This document shows positions 18,370 through 27,800 of a stretch of DNA of 64,000 nt, in pieces; positions within the stretch are counted from its first letter, which is position 1, and every line of letters starts with the position of its first letter. The translations under genes were made by a program, and so were the position numbers. The notes under the pieces are model-generated. The model made no database searches and had not been told where the DNA came from. It saw nothing but the letters and a program-made list of their open reading frames with translations. The stretch is from Chryseobacterium luteum. Lineage in GTDB: Bacteria; Bacteroidota; Bacteroidia; Flavobacteriales; Weeksellaceae. The DNA is taken from positions 1-64,000 of the forward strand of contig NZ_JPRO01000003.1 of the NCBI RefSeq assembly GCF_000737785.1, given 5' to 3'.

Positions 18370-19245
18370 ATGGGAAAAAACTATCTTTTTAAAATCATTG
18401 CCGGAGTGTTTTTCGGACTTATGGTTTCTTGTGACAACTCTTCTTCAGATCAATTTGAGCCTAGTGCCAATAATGGCGGAAACAATGGTAATACAACACC
18501 TCCTCCGGCCAGGGTTCTGGAAAAGATCACCTTAAGCACTAATCTTCAGGAAGAGTATACAGTTAATGGAACGGTCTTTCAGAAAGGAATGCTGCGGGAT
18601 GGAACTACCAGTAATTATTATACAGGTACTGTAACGTATATTAATAATAAAATTGGTAAAATAAAGTTTCTCGGAAGTTTGTCCGGAAGTATGACCTATG
18701 ATTTTAGCGTAAGTGAAGACAGCAAAGGAAATGTGTACAACGCAACATGTACTGCTACTGCCACCACGGCGATAGATTCTTTTGTAAGTGACTATACCTT
18801 TACTTATGATGCGAACGGTAAAAAACTTGTGAAAATTCTGGAAAAAAGAAAAGTGGCTGGAAATACGGCATACAGCTTATTCACTGAAAGCACTTTTACT
18901 TATATAGGAGATAATATTTTTAAGGTAGAATGTGCTAAAGGAACACTTACTGGCACAGGCGCACCGAACATGGCGACCGCAAAGCTTACCGTTTACAGCT
19001 ACCAGAATTATGACTCAAAGGTCAATCCGTTCTCTACGCTTCCCAAAACGTTCTTTACTGCATGGAGCCTGGTTCGTCCGGAGAATTTTTACAGAATTTC
19101 TCCAAACAACCCTACATCGGTATATGTAATGCCGCCATCTCCTGCACCGGCAGTGAATACGCCTATGACCTATTTGTATGATGCTTATAACTATCCTGTT
19201 TCAGATAAGGACCAGATCCTTAAATATACTTACAGAACGTTATAA
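18370..19245 (+). CDS. Lipoprotein of unknown function (paralogue pair, first)
   Basis: A 291-residue lipoprotein with the lipobox LMVSC at residue 21, followed by a low-complexity Asn/Gly/Pro linker to about residue 48. The remainder is a beta-rich domain with RHS/YD-like strands (YTFTYDANGKKLVKI ... FTYIGDNIFKVE). The C-terminal part, NYDSKVNPFSTLP ... ISPNNPTSV ... YLYDAYNYPVSD, is shared with the next gene, so the two are distant paralogues. No enzyme motif is visible. It probably sits in the outer membrane. Confidence 0.7.
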   Translation: MGKNYLFKIIAGVFFGLMVSCDNSSSDQFEPSANNGGNNGNTTPPPARVLEKITLSTNLQEEYTVNGTVFQKGMLRDGTTSNYYTGTVTYINNKIGKIKFLGSLSGSMTYDFSVSEDSKGNVYNATCTATATTAIDSFVSDYTFTYDANGKKLVKILEKRKVAGNTAYSLFTESTFTYIGDNIFKVECAKGTLTGTGAPNMATAKLTVYSYQNYDSKVNPFSTLPKTFFTAWSLVRPENFYRISPNNPTSVYVMPPSPAPAVNTPMTYLYDAYNYPVSDKDQILKYTYRTL

Positions 19246-19310
19246 AACTCAATTGATTATCAGTTTTACCGGAATATAAATAAAAACATGACTTTTGTTC
19301 AAAAAAAAGT

Positions 19311-19318
19311 TATATTTG
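19311..19318 (+). promoter_or_regulatory. -7 box before the second lipoprotein of the pair
   Basis: TATATTTG within the same TTATATTTGTCAA string as before the previous gene, 25 bases upstream of the ATG at 19344. A TTTG lies 13 bases further upstream, which is shorter than the usual 17-23 base spacing. Confidence 0.55.
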
Positions 19319-19343
19319 TCAAAAAATAAACAATTACCTGGAA

Positions 19344-20276
19344 ATGAAACAGTTTTTCTACTTAATTTTATTAATCGCAGGATTTTCTTCAATACATTCC
19401 TGTAAAGACATGCTAGACGAAGACGGGGATCCATTATTGGATCTGAATGATACGGGAGGACTTACAGGTCCAAGAGCATTATACAGAGAAATTACAGATA
19501 AAGATACATTAGCAGAATATCACTACAACGGACTTCTGGTAACAAAAGTAATCACAGACAGTGCATCGATTACAGATATTGCATACAGCGGCAACAAAAT
19601 AAGCCAAATTACCTTTAACGGGTTTTTGGATTTGGATGGAAACGGGAAACTGGACAAAGACAGCGTTTCTTACAGCCAGCTATTTACCTACGGATCAAAT
19701 GACAGACTGGAAACTATTTCTGAGAACCGTTCTGTTTTCAGAAGACCTGCACCTGTACCTCCGGCAACTAACCCCGGACCGCAGACCCTTTTACGTAAAA
19801 CAAAGACCCTTTACGGATTAAAGTATAACGGTTCTACTGCCAAGCTGGATTCTATCATCATGAGAAACGGTCCGGATGCTCCCGGAACACCGTTTGCTTT
19901 TATCAGCTATTCCAGAACAGGATATACTTATCTGGGTGATAACGTATCAAGAGTTGTAAGAAATTACGGACCTATGACCGGAAATGTATTTGGAAGACCT
20001 ACCACCAGGCTGGCGTATGATTTCTTAAATTATGATACAGCAATCAGTCCATTTACACTGCTTCCTGACGTTTATAAGATTTCAAGACTTTTATCCACTG
20101 AAATTAACGATAAAGAAAGTCATATCTTATCTCCGAACAATCCTAAAAAACTGTCTGTAACAGATCTTATACCTCCTATTCCGTCTCCTGTCACCAGAAC
20201 GACGAATTATAACTACGATCCGCAGACTTATATGAAGAAAGGATTTGGTATCAACTACATTTACAAGCCTTTCTAA
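19344..20276 (+). CDS. Lipoprotein of unknown function (paralogue pair, second)
   Basis: A 310-residue lipoprotein with a signal ending at SIHSC (about residue 20), followed by an acidic segment (KDMLDEDGDPLLD). As in its upstream paralogue there is a YD-like beta pattern (YHYNGLLVTKV ... YTYLGDNVSRVV), then NYDTAISPFTLLPD and LSPNNPKKLSV near the end. Each copy has its own promoter-like box, so the pair may be co-regulated rather than one operon. Function is unknown. Confidence 0.7.
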   Translation: MKQFFYLILLIAGFSSIHSCKDMLDEDGDPLLDLNDTGGLTGPRALYREITDKDTLAEYHYNGLLVTKVITDSASITDIAYSGNKISQITFNGFLDLDGNGKLDKDSVSYSQLFTYGSNDRLETISENRSVFRRPAPVPPATNPGPQTLLRKTKTLYGLKYNGSTAKLDSIIMRNGPDAPGTPFAFISYSRTGYTYLGDNVSRVVRNYGPMTGNVFGRPTTRLAYDFLNYDTAISPFTLLPDVYKISRLLSTEINDKESHILSPNNPKKLSVTDLIPPIPSPVTRTTNYNYDPQTYMKKGFGINYIYKPF

Positions 20277-20297
20277 AAGAATCTTTAAAATATACAG

Positions 20298-20325
20298 GCC
20301 CAATCTTTTGTAAGATTGGGCTTTT
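20298..20325 (+). terminator. Terminator after the second lipoprotein gene
   Basis: A perfect 10-bp stem, GCCCAATCTT/AAGATTGGGC, with a 4-base loop and a following T5, 21 bases after the stop at 20276. Confidence 0.88.
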
Positions 20326-20339
20326 TATTTTTTATACCT

Positions 20340-20347
20340 TAATTTTG
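20340..20347 (+). promoter_or_regulatory. -7 box before pth
   Basis: TAATTTTG matches TANNTTTG and ends 14 bases before the pth ATG. Confidence 0.5.
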
Positions 20348-20361
20348 CAAAAAATTTCTCA

Positions 20362-20925
20362 ATGAAATATTTAATAGTCGGGCTTGGAAACAAAGGTCCT
20401 GAATACGAAAATACACGCCACAACATAGGATTCAAAGTCGCTGAAAAAATAGCCGAAACACTGGACGCTTCATTCAATACAACTAATTTCGGCTGGATGG
20501 CAGAAGGAAAATACAAAGGAAGAAAGGTTCTTGTCCTGAAACCGGATACTTATATGAATCTTTCGGGAAATGCTGTGAGATTCTGGATGCAGAAAGAAAA
20601 TATTCCATTGGAAAATGTGCTGATCATTACTGACGATCTTGCCCTTCCGTTCGGGACTTTAAGAATGAAGATGAAAGGTTCTGATGCAGGCCACAACGGA
20701 CTGAAAAGCATTAATGAAACACTCAATACCCAGAATTATGCAAGGCTGAGGTTTGGGATTTCGGCAGACTTTTCCGAAGGACGCCAGGTAGATTATGTAT
20801 TGGGAACATGGAATGAAGAAGAATCTGAAAAGCTGAGCGAAAGAATTGAAAAATTTACTAAAGCCAGCCTGTCTTTTGTGTTTGCCGGTGTCAATAATAC
20901 AATGTCAGCATTCAACGGAAAATAA
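20362..20925 (+). CDS. pth: Peptidyl-tRNA hydrolase
   Basis: A 187-residue enzyme that releases tRNA from prematurely dropped peptidyl-tRNA. The family motifs are complete: YLIVGLGNKGPEYENTRHNIGF with the catalytic His20 and Asn10, KPDTYMNLSG, the ITDDLALPFG segment with the catalytic Asp near 94, and GSDAGHNGLKSI. Length is normal. It is a single-gene unit between two terminators. Confidence 0.96.
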   Translation: MKYLIVGLGNKGPEYENTRHNIGFKVAEKIAETLDASFNTTNFGWMAEGKYKGRKVLVLKPDTYMNLSGNAVRFWMQKENIPLENVLIITDDLALPFGTLRMKMKGSDAGHNGLKSINETLNTQNYARLRFGISADFSEGRQVDYVLGTWNEEESEKLSERIEKFTKASLSFVFAGVNNTMSAFNGK

Positions 20926-20984
20926 AATAGGGTGTCAACTCTTAATGGTTTAAAAGTATAGTAATTTCCAAGCTATTCCCCAAA

Positions 20985-21016
20985 AATAAAGACCATCAGA
21001 GAAATCCGATGGTCTT
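20985..21016 (-). terminator. Terminator between convergent pth and carbonic anhydrase
   Basis: The stem AAGACCATC/GATGGTCTT is a perfect 9 bp with a 10-base loop. The T-rich side is on the minus strand, so it mainly ends the carbonic anhydrase/SulP transcript, though pth transcription also runs into it. Confidence 0.75.
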
Positions 21017-21100
21017 GCTGTATACTTTAAAAATCAATTCCCGATCTAACCATAGCATGATTTTATCTATGTGTAATAAAAATGTACGGATTTTGATCTC

Positions 21101-21736
21101 TTAAATCCAGGTTACAACTCCTGTTTCAACATCATAATTGGCTCCAACTATTTTTATCTTACCTTCGTCTTCAAGCTTTTTAAGCGTTGAACTTTGCGTA
21201 CGGATATCTTCGATGGCGTTTTTTACGTTTTGCTGATTTAGTCTTTCCAAAAGCGAACTGTTTTTTGATGAACGTTCTTCGCCTTCTTCAATGATTTCAT
21301 TGATGATTGGGTCGAAATGATGAATTAAGTGATTGAGATTATCCATTCCCATTTCCTGGATCTGTGCTGCGTCCAAACCGCCTTTTAATGCACCACATTT
21401 AGTATGTCCTAAAACTACAACAAGCTTGGAGCCTGCAACGTTACAGCCAAATTCCATTGAACCTAAAATGTCCTGATTTATAAAATTACCGGCAATCCTG
21501 ATACTGAAAATATCTCCTAATCCCTGATCAAAGATAAGCTCCGCAGAAGTACGGCTGTCTATACAGCTTAAAACTACTGCAAAAGGCCATTGACCTTCAC
21601 GTGTTGCGTTCACTTGTTCTAAAAGATCTCTGTTTGCCTTTAGATTATTCACAAATCTTTGGTTTCCGTCTTTTAAAAAATCTAATGCTTTTTCAGGATT
21701 AATTGTAGATTGGGTTTCGTATGTATGTGCTTTCAT
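21101..21736 (-). CDS. Beta-carbonic anhydrase, SulP-linked
   Basis: A 211-residue zinc enzyme interconverting CO2 and bicarbonate. The zinc and active-site residues are present: C58-x-D60-x-R62 in SCIDSRTSAE, and H111-x2-C114 in LGHTKCGALKG. It starts 44 bases downstream of the SulP gene on the same strand and is probably co-transcribed. This pairing is known in other bacteria and suggests that the enzyme supplies or uses the bicarbonate moved by SulP. It is a different clade from the second copy ending at 23838. Confidence 0.93.
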   Translation of the reverse strand: MKAHTYETQSTINPEKALDFLKDGNQRFVNNLKANRDLLEQVNATREGQWPFAVVLSCIDSRTSAELIFDQGLGDIFSIRIAGNFINQDILGSMEFGCNVAGSKLVVVLGHTKCGALKGGLDAAQIQEMGMDNLNHLIHHFDPIINEIIEEGEERSSKNSSLLERLNQQNVKNAIEDIRTQSSTLKKLEDEGKIKIVGANYDVETGVVTWI

Positions 21737-21780
21737 ATGATTGATTTATTCTTTTTAAAATTAAAATTACTGTAATGAGC

Positions 21781-23373
21781 TTACATAGCTCTTCTGTGTG
21801 TGATAAGGATGTGGGAGTCTTCATCTGTTTCATAATCCTTATATGAAGTTTTGAAGCCTAAAAGCTCCACATTGATATCTTCCTCTTTAGCCCTGATATT
21901 GGCGAAATCCTGGATCATTTCCAGTACATCCGTTGCAATATAGGAAGTCCCTCTCGCGTCAATGGTTACAGTAGAATTGGGCTTGACATTTTTCAACGTT
22001 TTTTTGATGGCTGCTTTGTTTAAGAAAGAAACTTCTTCGGCAAGCTTAATGTTGATCCCGTCAGCATCATTCAGTTTTTCTCTGCTCAGATAATAGGCGC
22101 GCTTCATGTTCCCCTGAAGGATATAGAATATAGAAATGGCCAGACCGATTCCGACTCCTTTAAGAAGGTCAGTTGCCACAACAGCAACAACTGTAGCCAC
22201 GAAAGGAATAAACTGGAATTTACCCAAATGCCAGAAATGCTTGAACGTGGCAGGCTTAGCCAGCTTATATCCTACAAGAATCAATACTGCAGCAAGCGTG
22301 GCAAGTGGTATTAAATTTAATATAAACGGAATAGTAAGCACACATACCAGTAAAAGGACTCCGTGGATCATCGCGGAAAGCTTTGAAGTGGCTCCGGCGT
22401 TGGCATTGGCAGAACTTCTTACCACTACAGATGTCATTGGCAGCCCTCCGATAAATGAACTGATTAAGTTCCCGATCCCCTGTGCCTTAAGCTCAAGATT
22501 GGTATCGGTAATTCTTCTCTGCTTATCCAATCTGTCTGAAGCTTCAATACACAGCAGCGTTTCAATAGATGCTACAATGGCAATGGTTGCGCCTACTATC
22601 CATACCTTCGGATTGGTGAATCCGGAAAAATCCGGTATCGTAACAAGATTTTTGAAATCATCCAAAGACTGTGGAACAGGCAGAGATACCAGGTGCTGTG
22701 TGCCGATGGCCAAAGAGCTTCCGGACAGCTTGAATGCCTCATTAAGAAGTATTCCTGCCACTACTGCTACCAATGCTCCGGGAAGCATTTTCATCCTTTT
22801 CAAAACCGGGATTCTGTCCCAGGCAATAAGGATCCCTACAGAAACCATTGTTACCACAATAGCACCTGTATGTATGGCTCCTAATAATTCCGTGAAATAT
22901 TCAAAGTTAAGACCGTTATCGAAAATAGATTCGTGTCCTTCGTAATCTTTGTCGAATCCCATCGCATGAGGGATCTGTTTTAAAATAATAATAATACCGA
23001 TGGCGGCAAGCATTCCTTCAATAACATTATTAGGGAAATAATTGGATATACTTCCGGCTCTGATAAATCCTAAAATTAACTGGATAGCCCCCGCAATCAT
23101 TCCTGCACAAAGAAAGAGTTCGAAAGCTCCCAGGTCTGTAATGGCGGTTAAAACAATGGCTGTAAGTCCGGCAGCCGGACCCGATACGGATATATTTGAA
23201 TTACTTAGAAATCCTACTACTAACCCGCCTACTATACCGGCGATGACACCAGACAAGGGTGGTGCTCCCGATGCTAAAGCGATTCCGAGACATAATGGAA
23301 GCGCTACTAAGAATACAACGAGTCCTGAAGGGAAATTCTCCTTGATTCCTCCTATAAATGATGTTTTTTTCAT
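21781..23373 (-). CDS. SulP-family anion transporter with STAS domain
   Basis: A 530-residue inner-membrane protein with about 12-14 membrane segments, starting FPSGLVVFLVALPLCLGIALASGAPP, the SulP signature. Residues from about 440 form a cytoplasmic STAS domain. The family moves sulfate, bicarbonate or other anions. Because it is flanked on both sides by beta-carbonic anhydrase genes, bicarbonate (with sodium, as in BicA-like proteins) is the more likely substrate here. That is an inference from context. Confidence 0.9.
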   Translation of the reverse strand: MKKTSFIGGIKENFPSGLVVFLVALPLCLGIALASGAPPLSGVIAGIVGGLVVGFLSNSNISVSGPAAGLTAIVLTAITDLGAFELFLCAGMIAGAIQLILGFIRAGSISNYFPNNVIEGMLAAIGIIIILKQIPHAMGFDKDYEGHESIFDNGLNFEYFTELLGAIHTGAIVVTMVSVGILIAWDRIPVLKRMKMLPGALVAVVAGILLNEAFKLSGSSLAIGTQHLVSLPVPQSLDDFKNLVTIPDFSGFTNPKVWIVGATIAIVASIETLLCIEASDRLDKQRRITDTNLELKAQGIGNLISSFIGGLPMTSVVVRSSANANAGATSKLSAMIHGVLLLVCVLTIPFILNLIPLATLAAVLILVGYKLAKPATFKHFWHLGKFQFIPFVATVVAVVATDLLKGVGIGLAISIFYILQGNMKRAYYLSREKLNDADGINIKLAEEVSFLNKAAIKKTLKNVKPNSTVTIDARGTSYIATDVLEMIQDFANIRAKEEDINVELLGFKTSYKDYETDEDSHILITHRRAM

Positions 23374-23516
23374 GATGTTTTTGAAAAATACTATAACCGA
23401 TTTATCTGTCTTCAGATAATCAATTATAAAAAATTGGAATTTAATTTTAAAGCACGCGTACCCGATATCAGTTTTGATATTGAATACTATAAAAAAATAT
23501 GGCTATACTTAAAAAA

Positions 23517-23816
23517 TTAAGCTTCCGGAGGCGGAGAAAATATGGTGAGTAAGGGCGACAGATGAAAGGAATCATCTATCAGCTCAAAAGACACGCCCTG
23601 AAGATGAGGTTCGGAAAACTTCACGTAATCGAATACGTTCAAAGGTTTCGGAAGGGTCTTTTCGTAAACAATAAAAGATGATGGGTGAGAATGAGGCTCC
23701 TCTTCATTGATTGTTACATTGGTCCTTGCTATATCCCAGCCTGCAACCGCAGCAATGCCGGGCAGTGCTGTGAAGTTTAGGAAGAAGGTCAATACAATAA
23801 TACTCCAGAATTTCAT
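23517..23816 (-). CDS. Small secreted protein between SulP and carbonic anhydrase
   Basis: A 99-residue protein that I do not recognise. It has a signal peptide (WSIIVLTFFLNFTALPGIAAVA), then a His- and Glu-containing middle (NEEEPHSHPSSF) and a hydrophobic C-terminus ending SPPPEA. It begins 21 bases after the carbonic anhydrase stop on the same strand, so it is probably in one operon with it. The context suggests a link to bicarbonate handling, but no function can be given. Confidence 0.65.
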   Translation of the reverse strand: MKFWSIIVLTFFLNFTALPGIAAVAGWDIARTNVTINEEEPHSHPSSFIVYEKTLPKPLNVFDYVKFSEPHLQGVSFELIDDSFHLSPLLTIFSPPPEA

Positions 23817-23837
23817 CTTACATTCATTTTAGAAAAA

Positions 23838-24506
23838 CTAGTTTGTTTTTCTGCTCATTACCCAGTCAGAACTTGTAAGGTTATAGATTTTTTGGATGTC
23901 TTTCAGGATTTTCTCGAAATCGATCTCCAAATCAATGATCTTACCTGTTCTAAGGTCAAATACCCAGCCGTGTACGATAGGATACTCATCAATGATGTAT
24001 CTTTCCTGTACGCAGGCCATTTTGATCACGTTGATGCATTGCTCCTGAACATTAAGTTCTACAAGCCTGTCATAACGTTTTCCTTCATCTGTGATAGAAT
24101 CTAACTCAGCCTGGTGCAACCTGTAAACGTCACGGATGTTTCTCAGCCAGGGATTCAATAATCCCAGATCCTGAGGAGTCATCGCTGCTTTTACACCGCC
24201 ACAGTTGTAGTGTCCGCACACGATAATGTGTTTTACTTTAAGGTGTTCTACAGCATATTGAATGACAGCTGTGGAACTCATGTCTAAAGTATTGACGACA
24301 TTAGCAATGTTTCTGTGGACAAAAATTTCTCCAGGTTTTGCACCCATGATCTCTTCCGCTGTAGCTCTGCTGTCTGAACATCCGATGTAAAGATAATCAG
24401 GATTCTGAGTTTTTGCAAGCTCGTGAAAGAATTCCGGGTCCTGTGAAATTTTAGACTCTACCCACTTTCTATTGTTTTCGAAAATAACTTCGTACGATTG
24501 TAACAT
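23838..24506 (-). CDS. can: Beta-carbonic anhydrase, Can-type
   Basis: A 222-residue zinc enzyme of the Escherichia coli Can type. Zinc and active-site residues are visible: C43-x-D45-x-R47 in GCSDSRATAE and H99-x2-C102 in CGHYNCGGVKAAM. The stretch GEIFVHRNIANVV is also typical. It is the first gene of a minus-strand group continuing with the 99-residue secreted protein and probably SulP and the second carbonic anhydrase. It is probably cytoplasmic, as no signal peptide is present. Confidence 0.93.
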   Translation of the reverse strand: MLQSYEVIFENNRKWVESKISQDPEFFHELAKTQNPDYLYIGCSDSRATAEEIMGAKPGEIFVHRNIANVVNTLDMSSTAVIQYAVEHLKVKHIIVCGHYNCGGVKAAMTPQDLGLLNPWLRNIRDVYRLHQAELDSITDEGKRYDRLVELNVQEQCINVIKMACVQERYIIDEYPIVHGWVFDLRTGKIIDLEIDFEKILKDIQKIYNLTSSDWVMSRKTN

Positions 24507-24798
24507 AATTTTAAAAATTTAAAAAGGTTTATAATTATTTATTTCGTTTAAATTATTTTCAAATTCAATAGATTAAATCAATAATCATACAAAAATATAG
24601 TTTTTACCGAAAAAGCAATCACTTTTAACAATATTTAATATTAAAATATGTTTAAAATCATGTCCAAAGCAGCTGATGTATACAGTTTCCGGATGAATTG
24701 GCCTGAAAAATTAAATAATTCAAATTCAAAATCTGTTATAAAATTACAAACTATAAATGATAAAATTAAAACCGGAGATGAAATATTCCTATTCTACT
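24507..24798. other. Gene-poor AT-rich region upstream of can
   Basis: Upstream of can and downstream of the large T9SS gene there are about 345 bases without a convincing gene. The sequence is very AT-rich, and a 46-codon plus-strand ORF (24660-24800) is not considered real. The promoter of can should lie in the right part, but no clean -7 box was found. Confidence 0.5.
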
Positions 24799-24830
24799 AA
24801 AAAACCGCCTCAATATACATTGAGACGGTT
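24799..24830 (-). terminator. Terminator of the large T9SS gene
   Basis: AACCGCCTCAAT pairs with ATTGAGACGGTT with one mismatch around a 4-base loop and is followed on the minus strand by T6. It lies 23 bases after the stop at 24853. Confidence 0.82.
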
Positions 24831-24852
24831 CAAATTTTACCTGTTTGGTGTA

Positions 24853-27800
24853 CTATTCTTTAATAATTTTAACTATTGTTTCAGAATTGTTGATTCTTAC
24901 TAAATAGATACCTTGAATGAGTGAAGAAAGATCTGTTTTCTTGTTTTCAAATTTTCCTTCTTTTACAAGTTGTCCTGAAACATTGTAAATCTGGTAGTAG
25001 TAATCTTTATCATCAGCATTGATGTAAAGAAGACTCTTCACCGGGTTCGGGAACACTGAAAGTTTTTTCTCGTCTTTCTGAATTTCTTCAAGTTGTTTTT
25101 TGGCAAAAGTATTCACTGCTTTTCCAGTTGTGTTTTTTGGAACAGCAAGTACAAACGGGTCATATCTGCCTATTTCATTTCCGTTGCCATCATATTGGAT
25201 TTTTGCACAACGACAAGACATACCTGCCTGTGGATTGAAAGCATATGATGGAGTAAGATAATAAAGCAGGGTTGGATTAGGGGATTGACTTCCTCCCTCA
25301 ACATTAAAATACATACCGGCAGCTTTTCCAAGTTGTCCGATTGGAGAGGCAGACCAAACGCCTGATTTATAGAAACTAGCAACAGTATGATTTGTAGGTA
25401 TGATTCCATCCATATTGTTTCCCCATTCAAAACCTCTGATTCCATTGTTCGAAAAGTTACCAATATTGTATTCAGGCTTATTAAGAACAAATCCATATCT
25501 TACGGTCTGTCCACCACCTGCAGCTCTCACATAACCACCAATGTAGCTTCCTTTATTAATATTGTAATTTTCGTAATAAACCCTATTATTCGGAGCATAA
25601 CTAGGTAGAGAGGACGGAGTACTGAAGATGGTTGGATCTATTCCAAAGAAATTCTTATAGCTTCCATTTGACTGAAGGATATTGAATTTTGCCTGGTAAT
25701 ACCATGGTGTATTTCCCTTTGCGTACGATAAACCAAGACCATCTACTCCACCATCAATGCTCTCAAATAGGTCAGGTATTCTCCAGCCTTCCGGGCATGG
25801 ATCATATGGCGATTTTTCTTTGCTATGTCCCCACCTGTCTGTCATTAAGCCATTTTCATTGGCAAGCCAGTCATATTTAGGACTTTCATTAACAGCCGGC
25901 TCAGTTTGATATAAGAATGTAAAAGGATTGTTGACTGAGTATTTCAATACCTTTTTGATTTTGTTTTCCGTGTTGTCTGTAGGTAGAACATTGGCATTTG
26001 AGCTGTTAGAATATACAGAATAGCTCTTCGTTCCTGACGTCAAATAATCATCATTTGTTAATCCAACAGGTAATGGCGGATTTCCTGACATAGGATATGT
26101 TATTACTCCGCTAACTAAATTGTTTTGTCTGTATACCTTATACGTATTGAATGGTCTTCCTTTGAAAACACCGCCAACATATAACTGTGGAAAATTATAA
26201 AAACCACCAGGATTATAAAACACAGGAATAGGATCTTTTCTTCCCCATTGATAATGCATTCCTCCACTATCTCTTATTTGTTCTACTCTCAAACTGTTAG
26301 CTGAATTAGGGTTACCGGAGTCATATCCTAATGGTGAAGTAGCTGTAGCTGAACTTGATTCTAAATGTTCATTAATAAAAGGCATAAGCGCTCCAAGATC
26401 TCTGTCCATGAACTTCGTATTCAATGGGACTCCATATGGGCTGTTTGCAGGGTTTACAAACTGTTCATTTGCAGATCTTATTCCTGTGCCAGTAGTTTCT
26501 GTTACAAATTCTGTCTGTTCCTGTACCATAGATTTCGGAGCCCAAATATGCCAGCTCCAAAGAATTGGATCTGCATTATTTCCATTTACCCATTGTCCTG
26601 AGTTTCCTAGATGAAACGCAATGACTGCATTACCTGCTTCTTGTTCATCAAGTGTGACTCTTAATTTTCCATTTTCAATAGAAGATCCATCAATAATTTC
26701 AATATTTGAAATTAAACTTGGGTTAGTAGTCCAGACTACAGAGAAAGATGTTACACTTCCAGCCGGCATCTCATTATTCTGAGAAAAATAAAGTTTATTC
26801 ATTGCATACGCCTTTCTTAAAGGAATATCAATTATTTTGTCTTTACTGGCGGCTGGTACATCTAATGTAGAATTGGTATATTCAATATAACTGTTAGGTT
26901 CCTTTGTCCAGCTTTTTAATTGCTCTAAGGTATATTGAGAAGCTGGAGTATCCACATATTCTGTTTCAAATATTGTAGGCATGTATGCGTTGTTAGGATC
27001 TTTTATACAACGTACTCCTCGTGATTCAAATGCATTACCATCAATAAGTGAATTTTGAATGATCTTATGGAAACCTACACTTGTATGACCGGTTGTATTA
27101 CCGGGGTCTGACACTAATGCCAATCCTCTTGTTCCTGTATTTTCCGGTTCTGCATAAGTAAAGAATGTTGAAGAATGTAGTTGTCCGTCACTAATTTCAT
27201 CCTGAAGAACGGCTTCCGGCCCTATATTAGCATTCATTCCTAAATACACTTTATCCGCACTTCTGGTTATGTCTTTTACTTTTACATTGCTGCTATTATA
27301 TTCATTTAAAGTCATTGGTTGTGGGTAATACTCATAATTACCATTAATTGGAATTACCCCTAAATTTCTGCCCGAAACTCCTGTGAAATCAAATCCCAGT
27401 GATGGATATACTTTGATCCCCGGGAATGATGAATTCATTGAAGTTGGTGAAATTTCAACTGCACCACCATAGAAATCATTTTCCTTTCCCCAGGGACTTG
27501 CTTCAGGTTCTGTAGAAAAGCCTGCTGTACTAGAGTAAAAGGAAGGTGTTCTCCATTCGCAAGGACAAGGGTCATAAGGTGATTTCATTGCATACATCAT
27601 ACTTTGTGCTTTTAAATCGGCATCGCTTGTATTCAATTTAGTCTGCTGTCCACCTCTCGGATCTCCCCATAAATCCCATGCAACATTTTTTGAGAAATCT
27701 GTCTGGTCGTAGTTTTTATACTTGCTTTTAGAGAACCAGGTTGTTTTATCTTTTCTTACCCAATCCTTTACGGTAGGGCCCTGAATAGCATAGCTTTCTC

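Noticed and set aside
22136-22945. 269-residue ORF on the plus strand opposite the SulP gene
   Set aside because: It is a mirror of the SulP coding frame, has no recognisable domain, and the minus-strand protein is clearly real.
24660-24800. 46-codon plus-strand ORF upstream of a hairpin
   Set aside because: No promoter box, low-complexity Asn/Lys-rich product, and the hairpin after it has its T-run on the minus strand, fitting the large T9SS gene instead.
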